This document shows positions 40,808 through 50,323 of a stretch of DNA of 61,045 bases, piece by piece. Source of the stretch: Silicimonas sp. (GTDB lineage: Bacteria; Pseudomonadota; Alphaproteobacteria; Rhodobacterales; Rhodobacteraceae); contig JAJEAC010000032.1 of the NCBI GenBank assembly GCA_022824315.1, forward strand, positions 1-61,045, given 5' to 3'. The first letter of the stretch is position 1; the number at the start of each line of letters is the position of its first letter. The notes beneath the pieces are model-generated. The model did no database searches and was not told the origin of the DNA. It saw only the letters and a program-made list of their open reading frames with translations. Made by a program: the position numbers and the translations under genes.

Positions 40808-40914
40808 TGTTGGAAGAATTGCGCAACAGGCGCCATGGAGCGCTCTCAAGGGCATTGCGAGGGAGCAAGGTGCACTGGCGATCAAATTCCAAGCGCCGGG
40901 ATCTTCTGGCGTCT

Positions 40915-41706
40915 TCAGGTGCTTGCTGGCGCCGGGATGCTCATCCGGCCCTCGATGATGCCCTCGTTCACCTCGAGCCAGCGCGCCCGGAACGCGAATC
41001 GCGCCGCCGACGCAACGTCGTGCTGAAAGGTCGCGTTCACGCCTGCCCCGACCACCGCTCCGACGATGGGCACAACCTGCGCCATCTTTCGCGTCGAGAG
41101 ATTGAGCCCGAGCGTCGTCGCCAGCCTTTGCATCGCCATTGCCGAACCCGTTGCCCTTCCGGTCATTGCCGCAATCTTCTGCCAATCGTCGCGACCGAAC
41201 TGCGTACGGGACTCGGCAAGGCGCTGCAGTATCGCGTCACGCTCTTCCACCGAGTTCGCCCCGGCAAGCTGCAGGATATCGAGAATGTGGACCCGCTCCC
41301 GCTCTCCGATGCCGCCGAATCCATAGCAGAGTCCCGTGAGCCGCGCCGTTCTGAGAGCCAAGGTGACCGTGGCCGGGATGTCAAATGCCAGCCCCGCCGC
41401 TCCAAAGGCGCCTGCTGCGCCGCCACTTGTCGCCGCATAGCCCATTGCCCAGCGCCGCACATCCGCAGCGGCCGCATCGCAGGCCTCCAAATCCGCGAAT
41501 TCATGGGAGATCGCCGCGGTTCGGATCGAGGACGAAGCAACCCAGTCAGCGCTCCGGATTGCCGCCTCAACGGCGCTGGCGGGAATCAGCCTGTCAGTCA
41601 GGGGCCCAATTGGTGCGGCGACCAATCGGACAATCCTGGGCAGCACGGACGGGCTTGCATCCCTATAGGCATCCTGTTCGGCCAGAACCTTCTGGACATA
41701 GGGCAT
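40915..41706 (-). CDS. EcsC-family protein
   Basis: A 263-residue protein with the EcsC-domain layout: an amphipathic helical first half (GPLTDRLIPASAVEAAIR, RRWAMGYAATSGGAAGAFGAAGLAFDIPATVTLALR) and a glycine/valine-rich near-end segment (MAQVVPIVGAVVGAGVNATF). The family is linked to membrane or secretion processes, with no established reaction. It lies upstream of nuoA on the same strand. The start is MPYVQKVL; a codon 10 residues earlier is possible, and the upstream sequence is replaced by a TnpB relic, so the natural 5' end may be lost. Confidence 0.8.
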   Translation of the reverse strand: MPYVQKVLAEQDAYRDASPSVLPRIVRLVAAPIGPLTDRLIPASAVEAAIRSADWVASSSIRTAAISHEFADLEACDAAAADVRRWAMGYAATSGGAAGAFGAAGLAFDIPATVTLALRTARLTGLCYGFGGIGERERVHILDILQLAGANSVEERDAILQRLAESRTQFGRDDWQKIAAMTGRATGSAMAMQRLATTLGLNLSTRKMAQVVPIVGAVVGAGVNATFQHDVASAARFAFRARWLEVNEGIIEGRMSIPAPAST

Positions 41707-41739
41707 CACTTGGGAATTACATACATAACTAACCATCAG

Positions 41740-42116
41740 TCAGTCATACACCGCGTCCCGCCCCGGCAACCCGGCGACATGTGGTTCAAAAACACCATCG
41801 AACGCACCGGGACGACCCGAAGGGCCGACGTCCCACCTGGCCAGCGCGATCCCGCGCCGGAGAATGTTCCGTGCCGCCTTGACATCGCGGGCCGTCACCG
41901 GACCGCAGCCGCCCCAGGCAAACTCGCGCACAAGGACCGGCATGGACTGCCGATGGCCGCAGACGCGGCGGTCCGTGCTCGTGTGCGTGGGATCAACCCG
42001 CATCGCTGACCCACCGGCGCTCTCAGCTTGCAGATCAGTTGCTCGGCGAGTCTCCCCCATTGCTGTTCGGCGATCGACCGGGCCAGGGTGTTCCCGGCAC
42101 CCTTCCACACACAATA
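41740..42116 (-). pseudogene. TnpB (IS200/IS605 family) C-terminal relic
   Basis: Frameshifted end of a TnpB/OrfB protein. One frame gives GNTLARSIAEQQWGRLAEQL. The next gives RVDPTHTSTDRRVCGHRQ, WGGCG (the zinc-ribbon remains) and ARDVKAARNILRRG, which contains the last RuvC aspartate. The N-terminal and central catalytic parts are missing. It abuts the EcsC gene. No second IS200-type gene (tnpA) is visible. Confidence 0.65.
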
Positions 42117-42556
42117 TGTTGACAGAACAAAAGCGAAACATTTTTCTGACCAACGGTTTGGTTACGCATATAGTTCTCCGCATAACTTCGTGCAATGCAT
42201 CCAGAGGAACCTCATGCTGCAGCTCGAAGTGCCAGGCGTCAGGGACGCGACCCTAAACTCTTCCCAGATCGGGACACGTGGTGCGGCTCATGGCCACGGT
42301 CCGGAGGCCGGCTCGAAGCCGCGCCATGACAAATCTCGATGGACGTCTGTCCGGCGGACGCCGACGACAGGAGACGCGCCGCCAGAGCAGTCGCATGCTG
42401 CGCCGCACCAGCGCCCGGGCGCCTGGACTCTCTCAATTGTGCATCGGCAACGAAAAAACCAAATCCGAAAGGAACCACATGCCCGAGATCGCATTACGGC
42501 TCAAACTGGCAAGGCAGGCGGCGGGATGCCCCTTCTGTACAAGCAGAACGATGTCA
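42117..42556. other. no recognisable gene
   Basis: About 440 bp between the TnpB and LysR relics. Short frames are present but none resembles a family. Likely decayed sequence at an island edge. Confidence 0.35.
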
Positions 42557-42984
42557 TCATTCTGCAGTGGAGCATAGCGCAGGTTTCCGCATGAATCCCG
42601 GGTGAACGTCGTGATTCAATCCGCGATCAGTTCGAGATCCCGGTTGGGCAGTGCGTGCAAAACATCGGATTCCGGGACGACGGAACGAATTCTCGTTTCC
42701 GCAAACGGGCTGGCGCGCCGAATCGCGGTGACCACCGGTGGAATAAGCACAACCATGTTGGAGTCGGTGAAGCCGAGGTTGCAGCGCCCCTCGAATTTTC
42801 GGGGATCGGACGGCTCCGCAGGGCAGCCAGCTGGGACAGGCGGGTCGCCGAGCTTGCGCCTCAATTCGGCAGGCAGGCGACGCGCCCTGTCGAAGCGTGC
42901 CGCCGTCGAAGTCATGCTTCGCGACGTCAACACGTGGAGCAGTATCCACGGGTGTTGAGTCGTTAGATTTGCGGTCGGCTTCAT
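42557..42984 (-). pseudogene. LysR-family regulator relic
   Basis: Fragments follow the LysR order. An HTH-like start comes first (HVLTSRSMTSTAARFDRARR, AELRRKLGDPP). After a deletion, the beginning of the effector domain follows (KFEGRCNLGFTDSNMVVLIPPVVTAIRR, ESDVLHALPNRDLELI). Then a frameshift leads to NPGFMR-like residues and a stop. The remaining 200 residues of the effector domain are absent. The 42985-43360 interval upstream shows nothing else. Confidence 0.5.
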
Positions 42985-43360
42985 ATCTTGATGACCAGCT
43001 TCGATCGTCAACTGTCGTTCGCGGAATGGGAAAGCGCTTCGCGAAGTCGACCCACCGGAAACGGATCGTCCCGTTGGCATTGGGTTTTTGGGATCCGACG
43101 CATTGGTTCGGCATGCCGTCGGCCAGTGCGCATCCACGACGTGAGTGTTCCTGAATCCAGGCAGTGATCCGGTCCCAGCCCCCAGGCGGTCGAAATTCCA
43201 GTGCGCCGTGGCACGTCGCCTCTTTCTGCTGGTGCCAGCTGTCATGTGACGCGGTTGGAAGTTGACCTCACTTTCGTTTCGAGACCGATTGACAGTGCCG
43301 CGAATCTCGGTTCATAGGATGCCATACTACAGTGAAAACACGAAATCGAAAGGAAAAGAC

Positions 43361-43573
43361 ATGTCCGGTTCAGATGGCATGACGCCAAGACAGCTTCTCG
43401 AAGACACGTTCAGCAGCGTCGCGCAGTATGCGCAGAACGATCCCACCGCCCGGATGCGTGCGGCGCTCGCGCTCAACTCGCTGGCGGATCTTGGCCAGGA
43501 CGGTGTTGACAAGGATTGCAGGATCATTCTGCACCGCATCATCAACGGCATTCCCACGAACCAGAAGTCCTGA
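43361..43573 (+). CDS. small conserved-looking protein of unknown function
   Basis: A 70-residue acidic, mostly helical protein (MSGSDGMTPRQLLEDTFSS..., RMRAALALNSLADLGQ, RIILHRIINGIP). A ribosome site AAAGGAAAAG precedes the ATG by about 5 nt, and a perfect TTGACA hexamer lies about 70 nt upstream. Its stop lies 50 nt from the convergent permease stop. I do not recognise the family. Confidence 0.6.
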   Translation: MSGSDGMTPRQLLEDTFSSVAQYAQNDPTARMRAALALNSLADLGQDGVDKDCRIILHRIINGIPTNQKS

Positions 43574-43622
43574 CCCGAGAGGTCGGGTCGCACGACGCCG
43601 TCGCGACCGGGTCGCGACGGCG

Positions 43623-45362
43623 TCACTTCGCCTCGACCACCACGGTGACGATGTCCGTGGCATGGTACTGCTGATGCCGGACCGAGGAGGCGAGGTGCCG
43701 CAGGAGGCGAAGCGAGACGTCGCGTTCGAGGGTCGTCTGGTCGATCTCCTCGCCGAGGAGCGCGATGCGGTCCTGAAGGTTCTCCTCCTCGCCTGCCGAG
43801 GCCACGAACTCCAGGCAAGCGCCGCGGCCGTCCTTGCGTGCCGTGACCCGCAGCTGGCGCACGCGCCCGTCGTCGTCCTCTTCCTCGCGCAACAGCGTCA
43901 GCAGGGTTTCCTCGCTGACGGCCTCCAGCCGGCGCTCCATCTCCCGGTCCCAGCCGCAGCGCTCCGCGAAGTCCGACAGGAACGCCCTGAGGTCCGGCAG
44001 GACGTCGATCGTGAACGCCGCCCTGAAGCGGCTCGACCGCGGGCTCGTCAACTCGATGAACAGGACCAGGACGACCGCGGTGAGCCCACCGGCCGTGATT
44101 CCGCTGCCCAGGAGCCCGCCCGCGAAGCCGGCGACCAGGTCGGGGAAGATCAGGTCGTACTGGAAGGCCAGCCCGGTCGTGAAGGAGATCCCGACGATCA
44201 GCCGTCCGTGGTGGTCCATCCCGTCCTGCGTCGCGACCCTGACGCCGATCATGAACAGCGTCGCGAGCATCGCCATGAGATAGGCGGCGATGACCGGGCC
44301 CGGCACCGCCAGGACCAGCGCGATGGCCTTGGGCAGGAAGGCGAACGCAAGCAGCCAGGCGCCGACGGAGATCCCGATCCGGCGCGACGCGACGCCGGTG
44401 AGCCCGGCGACCGACGCGCCCGTGGTGCGCGAGGCGTTCGGGATCGTGCCCGCCAGGCCGCAGAGGACGTTGCCGAGGCCGGCCAGGGCGACGGCGTTCT
44501 GGACGGAGCGGTAGTCGACCGCCCGGGCCGTGCGCCAGGAGACGCGCTGGACCCCGATGGCGCCGCTCACGCTCTGGACCGTCCCGATCAGCGTTACGAG
44601 GACGAAGGCCGGCAGGAGGCCCCAGAAGTCCGGGCCAAGGTCGAGGGCCAGCGCCGGCGGGCCGCCTTCCGGGAGCCCGATCCAGGGGGCCTCGGCGACC
44701 CCCCGGAGGTCGTAGAATCCGAACGGCACGGCACAGAGGGCCCCGGCGAGGAAACCGATGACCGATGCCCAGAGGCGCATCCTGGCGCCGCCCTTCAGCG
44801 AGACCGCGGCGATGACCGCGAGCGTGACGAACGCCGTGAAGGCGGCGGCCTCGGGGGGGATGCCTTCGGGGACGTGGCCCAGCGCACCGAGGACGGGCGG
44901 CATGATGGTCACGGGGATCAGCATCAGCACGGTGCCGGCGATGGCGGGCGTGAATATCCGCCTCAGCACCGAGAGGCGCGCCGCGACGGCAACCTGGAAG
45001 AGCGACGAGATGGCGACCAGGAGGGCGAGCAGGGCCGGGCCGCCCGCAGACAGGGCGGCGATGCTGATCGCGACCGCCGCGCTCGAGGTGCCGGTCAGGA
45101 TGACGTAGCCGGCCCCGAGCCGGGTCGCCTGCATGACCGTGGTGAGGCCGCACAGCACGAGCGACGCGGAGACGGCCCACCAGACCTCCGTCTCGCTCGC
45201 GCCGGCGCCGCGGAACACGATGGTCGGTATCAGCGTGGTGCTGACAAGAACCATGGCCGCGAGCTGGAGGCCGATGCCGGCCGCAAGCGTGGCGGGCGCC
45301 CTGTCGGGCGGCTCGTAGCGGATTGCGTCGTCCGCCGAAGGTGGTGGTGCGTCCTTGCTCAT
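43623..45362 (-). CDS. NCS2-type permease with C-terminal ATPase-like domain
   Basis: A 579-residue protein. Residues 25-440 form a nucleobase:cation symporter-2 (xanthine/uracil permease, SLC23) membrane domain with about 14 helices (GYVILTGTSSAAVAISIAAL, FTPAIAGTVLMLIPVTIMPP, CGLAGTIPNASRTTGASVAGLTGVASR). Residues 443-579 are soluble and resemble a degenerate histidine-kinase-like (RsbW/GHKL) fold: RRLEAVSEETLLTLL as the first helix and LRLLRHLASSVRHQQYH near the end, without a clear DxGxG nucleotide motif. A paralogue with the same extension lies at 50595-52337. It lies 116 nt from the LLM gene on the same strand. Confidence 0.87.
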   Translation of the reverse strand: MSKDAPPPSADDAIRYEPPDRAPATLAAGIGLQLAAMVLVSTTLIPTIVFRGAGASETEVWWAVSASLVLCGLTTVMQATRLGAGYVILTGTSSAAVAISIAALSAGGPALLALLVAISSLFQVAVAARLSVLRRIFTPAIAGTVLMLIPVTIMPPVLGALGHVPEGIPPEAAAFTAFVTLAVIAAVSLKGGARMRLWASVIGFLAGALCAVPFGFYDLRGVAEAPWIGLPEGGPPALALDLGPDFWGLLPAFVLVTLIGTVQSVSGAIGVQRVSWRTARAVDYRSVQNAVALAGLGNVLCGLAGTIPNASRTTGASVAGLTGVASRRIGISVGAWLLAFAFLPKAIALVLAVPGPVIAAYLMAMLATLFMIGVRVATQDGMDHHGRLIVGISFTTGLAFQYDLIFPDLVAGFAGGLLGSGITAGGLTAVVLVLFIELTSPRSSRFRAAFTIDVLPDLRAFLSDFAERCGWDREMERRLEAVSEETLLTLLREEEDDDGRVRQLRVTARKDGRGACLEFVASAGEEENLQDRIALLGEEIDQTTLERDVSLRLLRHLASSVRHQQYHATDIVTVVVEAK

Positions 45363-45478
45363 TCCCTACCTCGAATGTTGCGGGGAGAAGCAGGCCGGCC
45401 GGCGCCGTTCCCGCGGTCCTCGCGTCCCTGTCGTTCCATTCTCCACGCCGTGACTGCCATGCCCCGAAGCCCCTCCCC

Positions 45479-46528
45479 TCACGAGCCGTTGCGAAACCGG
45501 GGCAGAACCCTGGCCGCAAAGAGTTCCAGCGATCTCGCGACCTTCTCGTGCTCCATCCCGCCAGGGCTCATGTTGGAAATGACGTAGGACACCCCGCACT
45601 CGTCCCGCAGCCACTTCACCCGCTCCGCAACATGGTCCGCGTCCCCGATCCACATGAGGTCTTCCTCGATCACCCGGTCGTAGGTGAGCGACCGGATGTA
45701 CTCGCCGATCCGCTTCCGGCCGAGGAACCTCTCCGGGTACTCCTCGCCCTCCGGCAAGTCAAAATTCGCCGCGAAATTCCCGAGAAGCCACTCGATGGAT
45801 TCCCGGGCGTCGCGCCTGGCCTGCTCGACCGTATCTCCCACGAAGATGAGTGGGAGTGCGACCCGGTCCATGTCGGTTCGCCTCTCGCGCTCGAGGACCT
45901 TCGCCAGATGCGCGAAGTTCTCGCGGATGCGCGTCTTCGACCCGAAGGTGGCCCCCACGATCGGGGTGATGTTCTGCGGGACGACCGCGTCCATCGCTTC
46001 CCGGGTCACCGTCGGCTGGAAGAGCGGCGGATGCGGGCGCTGCACGGGCATCGGGTTGACATAGAGTTCCGGGAATTCGAAGAACCGCCCCTTGAACGAG
46101 AACGGCGTGCCCTCCCATGCCCTGAGGACAACTGACAGCGCTTCCAGGTACCGTTCCGGCGACGTCACCCAGTCGACGCCGTAGCCGTCGAACTCGTGCT
46201 TGCTCCCCCCTCTGCCGATGCCGAAGTTCAGTCGTCCGCCGGACAGGATGTCGACCGTTGCATAGTCCTGGGCCACTTCAAGCGGATTGTGCCACGACAG
46301 GACCGAGACCGCGGTCCCGAGGCGAATCCGGCTTGTCCGTGCCGCCAGGTGGCCAAGCGAGACCGCCGGCGACGGCCGTCCGTGCTCGCTGAAGGCGTGT
46401 TCGGCAAGAAAGAAGGCGTCAAGGCCCAGCTCTTCGGCAAGGACGCACTCGTCCAGTCGTGCGCGATAGACGTTCTCGTACCCGAACCCCTCGCGGCACT
46501 GGACATTCACGAACATCGCGAACTTCAC
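45479..46528 (-). CDS. luciferase-like (LLM class) flavin-dependent monooxygenase
   Basis: A 349-residue TIM-barrel monooxygenase of the bacterial-luciferase family. It uses FMNH2 from a separate reductase to insert oxygen into a small organic substrate. The family segments EELGLDAFFLAEHAFS, TSRIRLGTAVSVLSWHNPLEVAQDYATVDILSGGR and GRGGSKHEFDGYGVDW are clear. It is transcribed towards the NCS2 permease and divergently from the TRAP genes, as in nucleobase uptake/oxidation pairs (RutA/RutG), but it is not RutA by sequence. No reductase gene is nearby. Confidence 0.87.
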   Translation of the reverse strand: MKFAMFVNVQCREGFGYENVYRARLDECVLAEELGLDAFFLAEHAFSEHGRPSPAVSLGHLAARTSRIRLGTAVSVLSWHNPLEVAQDYATVDILSGGRLNFGIGRGGSKHEFDGYGVDWVTSPERYLEALSVVLRAWEGTPFSFKGRFFEFPELYVNPMPVQRPHPPLFQPTVTREAMDAVVPQNITPIVGATFGSKTRIRENFAHLAKVLERERRTDMDRVALPLIFVGDTVEQARRDARESIEWLLGNFAANFDLPEGEEYPERFLGRKRIGEYIRSLTYDRVIEEDLMWIGDADHVAERVKWLRDECGVSYVISNMSPGGMEHEKVARSLELFAARVLPRFRNGS

Positions 46529-46958
46529 TCGAGCCTCTCCGGTTCGGACGAGGCGCGCCGCATGATTTCATGTCCTAGGGGCACGGTTGCGCGACCCCGT
46601 CGCGGGAGCGAATGCGCAAGACGCCATGCCGGGGCGTACAATGCTCCCTCGCTCCGGGAAACGCCACAGCCCGGCCCCGGGGCGAATGACCGGAAACCGT
46701 CGTCCGTCCCGGCCGCAGGACCGGTGGATGTCGGGCGGCGCGTTCCATTCCGGAACCCGCGCCCCAACTGGAAGCCACGCATCAACTGGAACCCATCGCT
46801 TGAACCGCCCGCGTGCCGCATCGGAACTTTCCTTGCGCCGCGCACAGACGAATGCTTGTCAACCGGGACATGATCTGCCATGGCGTAACAATGTCGTCAA
46901 CAAGGAGGCGCGCTGCCCTTACCGACACAGAAAATGGGTTCAACAGCGCGGGAATCAA
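46529..46958. promoter_or_regulatory. divergent intergenic region between LLM and TRAP genes
   Basis: A 430-bp gap that must hold both promoters. A direct repeat, CAACTGGAAgCCAcgC / CAACTGGAAcCCAtcgC, with 18-bp spacing lies near 46767-46798 and could be an operator. I cannot place -35/-10 elements with confidence. A longer in-frame extension of dctP through this region is not protein-like. Confidence 0.3.
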
Positions 46959-48029
46959 ATGAACAAAAGGCATTTCGTGTCCGTTGCGGGCATGCTCGGC
47001 ATCATTCTGTGTGCATCATTCGCCGGCGGCACGGCGTTTGCAGAGAGCGAATCAGACATCGTCGAGGGACCGAGAGTGCACTGGGACTATTCCAGCACCG
47101 GGGGTCCGCGACGGGCGATCACCGAGTACATCTGGCGCTTTGCGGACTTCATCGACAGGCGCACGGGCGGCAACTTCACCATGGAGATCCACAGGGGCAC
47201 GCTGTCCAAGCCGCGGGCCAATCTCGACGGCCTGAAGATCGGCGCCTTCCAGGGCGCCTCCTTCTGCGCGGCCTACTACCCCGGGAAGCTGCCCGCGCAT
47301 ACGGGGCTCGACCTTCCGTTCCTGCCGATCGACAGCCAGCGCCAGCTCCGGCACGTGACGCACGCATACTATGAGCATCCGGTCCTGCGTGCGGAGATCG
47401 AGAAGTGGAACGCCCGCTTCTTCATGTCTTCGCTGCTGCCGCTCTACGAGGTCCTCGGCACGGGCGAGCCGCCGAACGGCCTTGACGGCTGGAAGGGCAT
47501 GCGGATCCGCGCACTGGGCCAGCAGGGCAAGGCGATGAAGGAGCTTGGCGCGATACCGACGAACATGACCGCGACCGAAGCCTACGGCGCGCTCGACACC
47601 GGGCTGCTCGACGCGGTCGCCTTTCCCTACTACGCGCACAAGTCGTTCAAGATCTGGGAACTGAGCGACTGGTACACGAGCGGCCTGGCCGTGGGCTCGA
47701 TCGCCTGCGGGGCGCTGTTCAACAACGATGCGTGGAACGCGCTGCCGGACCAGTACAAGGCGCTCATCGACGAGTTCATCGACTCCGAGATCGGCTACGA
47801 GCTGCAGATCGCGACGGTCCTGCAGGCCGACGCGGATGCCCTGCCCTTCTTCGAGGACAAGGGGCTGACCAAGGTGGTCGTCGACCCGGCGGAACGAGCG
47901 GTTTTCGCCGAAGCCGTCGGCAGGCCGATCTGGGACGACTGGGTGCAGTCGATGAACGAGCAGGGATACGATGGCCAGGAACTGCTCGACATCATCCTCG
48001 ACGCCGCCGAGCGGTACAAGGACAACTGA
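46959..48029 (+). CDS. dctP: TRAP transporter substrate-binding protein, DctP family
   Basis: Periplasmic receptor of a second TRAP system (356 residues), with signal peptide MNKRHFVSVAGMLGIILCASFAGG...AFA. The ligand arginine lies in WKGMRIRALGQQGKAMKELG and is followed by TEAYGALDTGLLDAV. A carboxylated ligand is likely. The start was chosen at the signal peptide with GGGAA before it. It is the first of three genes with dctQ and dctM. Its codons end almost exclusively in G or C, more strictly than in the nuo genes. Confidence 0.92.
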   Translation: MNKRHFVSVAGMLGIILCASFAGGTAFAESESDIVEGPRVHWDYSSTGGPRRAITEYIWRFADFIDRRTGGNFTMEIHRGTLSKPRANLDGLKIGAFQGASFCAAYYPGKLPAHTGLDLPFLPIDSQRQLRHVTHAYYEHPVLRAEIEKWNARFFMSSLLPLYEVLGTGEPPNGLDGWKGMRIRALGQQGKAMKELGAIPTNMTATEAYGALDTGLLDAVAFPYYAHKSFKIWELSDWYTSGLAVGSIACGALFNNDAWNALPDQYKALIDEFIDSEIGYELQIATVLQADADALPFFEDKGLTKVVVDPAERAVFAEAVGRPIWDDWVQSMNEQGYDGQELLDIILDAAERYKDN

Positions 48030-48110
48030 TCGGGGACGCCTGCCCGCCCGGCCGTCATTGCAGCGCGGCCGGGTCCGGCAAGGGTCGGCCCCCGGGTCGA
48101 GGAGAGCACC

Positions 48111-48752
48111 GTGACCGATGCACCGGCCGGCCATTTCGATCATGCGCTGTGGCGCGTGGACGTCCTGTATCACCGCCTCGAGACGGCGCTGAACGGCTTC
48201 GCCGCGCTGTTCCTCTTCATGCTGATGTGGGTCGCCTGTGCGGAAGTCTTCATGCGCTACGTGTTCAATTCGCCGATCCACGGGCAGGTCGACCTCGTCG
48301 AGATCCTGATACCGACCATGGGCTTCTTCGGCCTCGCCTACTGCCAGCGGCTGGCCGGCCACATCCGCATGGAGCTTCTTCTCAAGCGCCTCAAGGGCCG
48401 CGTGCTCTGGATCCTGGAGGCGATCGGAACCTGCACGACGCTGCTCATCTGCGCCGCCATGATCAAGGGGACCTGGGACCATTTCCTCCGGGCCTACCAG
48501 ATCGGCGACACGACCATGGACGCGGAGATACAGGTCTGGCCCCCCAAGCTGATCATCTGCCTGGGCTTCTGCGTCCTGTTCTTCCGTCTCTGGATCGAGC
48601 TCGGCGGATACCTGCGCCTCGCTCTCGATCCCGATGCGACGCCGATCGGGGTTCCGACGACCCCGACGGCCGAGGACGTTGCGCAGAGGGAGGCGGAGCT
48701 GGCGCGGGACGCGATCCCGGACCCGGACTCCGGCGAAGACCCGAAAGGATAG
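48111..48752 (+). CDS. dctQ: TRAP transporter small permease subunit
   Basis: A 213-residue DctQ protein with four hydrophobic segments and the pattern FMRYVFNSPIHGQVDLVEILIPTMGFFGLAYC. It has a GTG start preceded by GAGGAGAGC. A C-terminal tail of about 45 Pro/Asp/Glu-rich residues (TTPTAEDVAQREAELARD...) extends past the last helix, unusual for the family. It lies 81 nt after dctP and 6 nt before dctM. Confidence 0.9.
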   Translation: MTDAPAGHFDHALWRVDVLYHRLETALNGFAALFLFMLMWVACAEVFMRYVFNSPIHGQVDLVEILIPTMGFFGLAYCQRLAGHIRMELLLKRLKGRVLWILEAIGTCTTLLICAAMIKGTWDHFLRAYQIGDTTMDAEIQVWPPKLIICLGFCVLFFRLWIELGGYLRLALDPDATPIGVPTTPTAEDVAQREAELARDAIPDPDSGEDPKG

Positions 48753-48758
48753 ACGCCC

Positions 48759-50120
48759 ATGGATCCGTTGACGATCGGCATTGTCGGAGTCGTGGTGCTC
48801 TGCATCCTCATCGCCATCGGCATGCACGTCGCGTATGCCGGTGCGCTCATCGGCCTGTTCGGGCTCGCGGCCGCGATGGGCGGCAAGCAGATCGACGCCG
48901 AATCGGGCCAGGGGCTGATCGACGCCATCATGCTCGGCTTTCCGAGGGCCGTCGGGATCGCCGGCACGATCCCGTTCGCCGAACTGGCGCACTACTCGCT
49001 GTCGGTGCTGCCGATGTTCGTCATCATCGGCTACATGGCCTACCACGCCCAGCTGACGCAGGGCGCGTTCCGCTGCATGCGGATGTGGTTCTCCTGGCTT
49101 CCGGGAGGCCTTGCCGTGTCAACGGTGTTCGCGACAGCGGCGTTCGCCGCCGTTTCCGGCACGTCCACCGCGACCGCGGCCGTGTTCTCCCGGATCGCGA
49201 TCCCGGAAATGCTGCGCTACGGCTACAAGCCCGGCTTCTCCGCCGGCGTCGTCGCCGCCGGCGGGACCCTGGCCTCGCTGATCCCGCCGTCGGGCATCCT
49301 CGTCGTCTACGCGATCATCGTCGAGGAATCCGTCGGACGGCTCCTGGTCGCCGGTTTCATCCCCGGCATCATCTCCGCGATCATCTATGCCGTCGCCATC
49401 ATCGTCCGCGTCAAGCTGAACCCGTCCCTGGGCGGACCCGTGTACGGCGTCGAATGGGGCGAGAGGCTGAGGTCCCTCGGCGAGATCTGGGGCATCCTCG
49501 CCGTCGTCACCGTCGTCGTCGGCGGCATCTACACCGGCGTCATGACCCCGACGGAATCGGGCGCCGTCGGTGCAATGATCGTCTTCCTGCTGTCGCTCTG
49601 GAAGGGCATGACATGGACGCAGTTCAGCACCGCCCTCCAGGAATCCGCCAAGACCGCCGTGATGATCATCACGATCATCTGGGGCATCCTGATCATGGTG
49701 CGGTTCCTCGGGTTCTCCGGCCTGCCGGCGGAGGTGGAGCGGCTGATCCTCGGGCTCGAGGTCGACCGGATCTGGGTGCTCATCATCATCCTGCTGACCT
49801 ATGTTGTGCTTGGCATGTTCATGGACGCGATGGGCATGCTGCTGATCACCCTGCCGCTCGTGCACCCGATCATCCTGTCGCTTGGCTACGATTCCGTCTG
49901 GTTCGGGATCATTGTCGTCAAGATGGTGGAAATCTGCCTGATCACGCCGCCCATAGGCCTCAACTGCTTTGTCGTGTCGGGGGTCCGGCCGGACATTCCG
50001 CTGCCTCAAGTTTTCAAGGGAATCTGGTGGTTCTTCGTCTGCGACGTGCTGACCGTCGCCTTGCTGATCGCCTTTCCGGAGATCGTGATGTGGCTCCCTA
50101 ACACGATGTTTGGAAACTAG
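48759..50120 (+). CDS. dctM: TRAP transporter large permease subunit
   Basis: A 453-residue, 12-helix transport subunit of the second TRAP system. Family segments are FAAVSGTSTATAAVFSRIAIPEMLRYGY, GTLASLIPPSGILVVYAI and LITPPIGLNCFVVSG. Residues 60-75 hold a short extra loop (FGLAAAMGGKQIDAESGQG) between the first two helices. It closes the operon; downstream lie 470 bp of repeat-containing sequence. Confidence 0.93.
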   Translation: MDPLTIGIVGVVVLCILIAIGMHVAYAGALIGLFGLAAAMGGKQIDAESGQGLIDAIMLGFPRAVGIAGTIPFAELAHYSLSVLPMFVIIGYMAYHAQLTQGAFRCMRMWFSWLPGGLAVSTVFATAAFAAVSGTSTATAAVFSRIAIPEMLRYGYKPGFSAGVVAAGGTLASLIPPSGILVVYAIIVEESVGRLLVAGFIPGIISAIIYAVAIIVRVKLNPSLGGPVYGVEWGERLRSLGEIWGILAVVTVVVGGIYTGVMTPTESGAVGAMIVFLLSLWKGMTWTQFSTALQESAKTAVMIITIIWGILIMVRFLGFSGLPAEVERLILGLEVDRIWVLIIILLTYVVLGMFMDAMGMLLITLPLVHPIILSLGYDSVWFGIIVVKMVEICLITPPIGLNCFVVSGVRPDIPLPQVFKGIWWFFVCDVLTVALLIAFPEIVMWLPNTMFGN

Positions 50121-50302
50121 CCTCGATTTCTATGCACCCCCATTGGGATCATTGTTGGGATGGACCCAAGACTCGAATGTAAGCTTCCGAGCAGCTCTTG
50201 TACCACCGAGGGCTTGCAGACGATCAGAGCGAGCAGGACTTGCGCGGTCCCGTTCGGTTGGCGGCGACCATGTTCTCAGTTGAGCAGCGCCCGGGAGGAA
50301 AG

Positions 50303-50323
50303 ATGTGACTTTCGCAATTTCCC
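50303..50323. repeat. solo terminal-repeat remnant of the 276-bp element
   Basis: ATGTGACTTTCG followed by CAATTTCCC resembles the right terminal repeat at 60076-60099 (ATGTGACTTTCG...ATTCCC). No second end or interior is recognisable nearby. Confidence 0.4.

Noticed and set aside
43327..45519. 730-codon minus-strand frame
   Set aside because: Out-of-frame shadow of the NCS2 permease, extremely Arg/Pro/Gly rich.
47052..49046. 664-codon minus-strand frame
   Set aside because: Antisense to the TRAP genes; low-complexity charged composition.
47732..50101. 789-codon plus-strand frame
   Set aside because: Out-of-frame shadow of dctP/dctQ/dctM.
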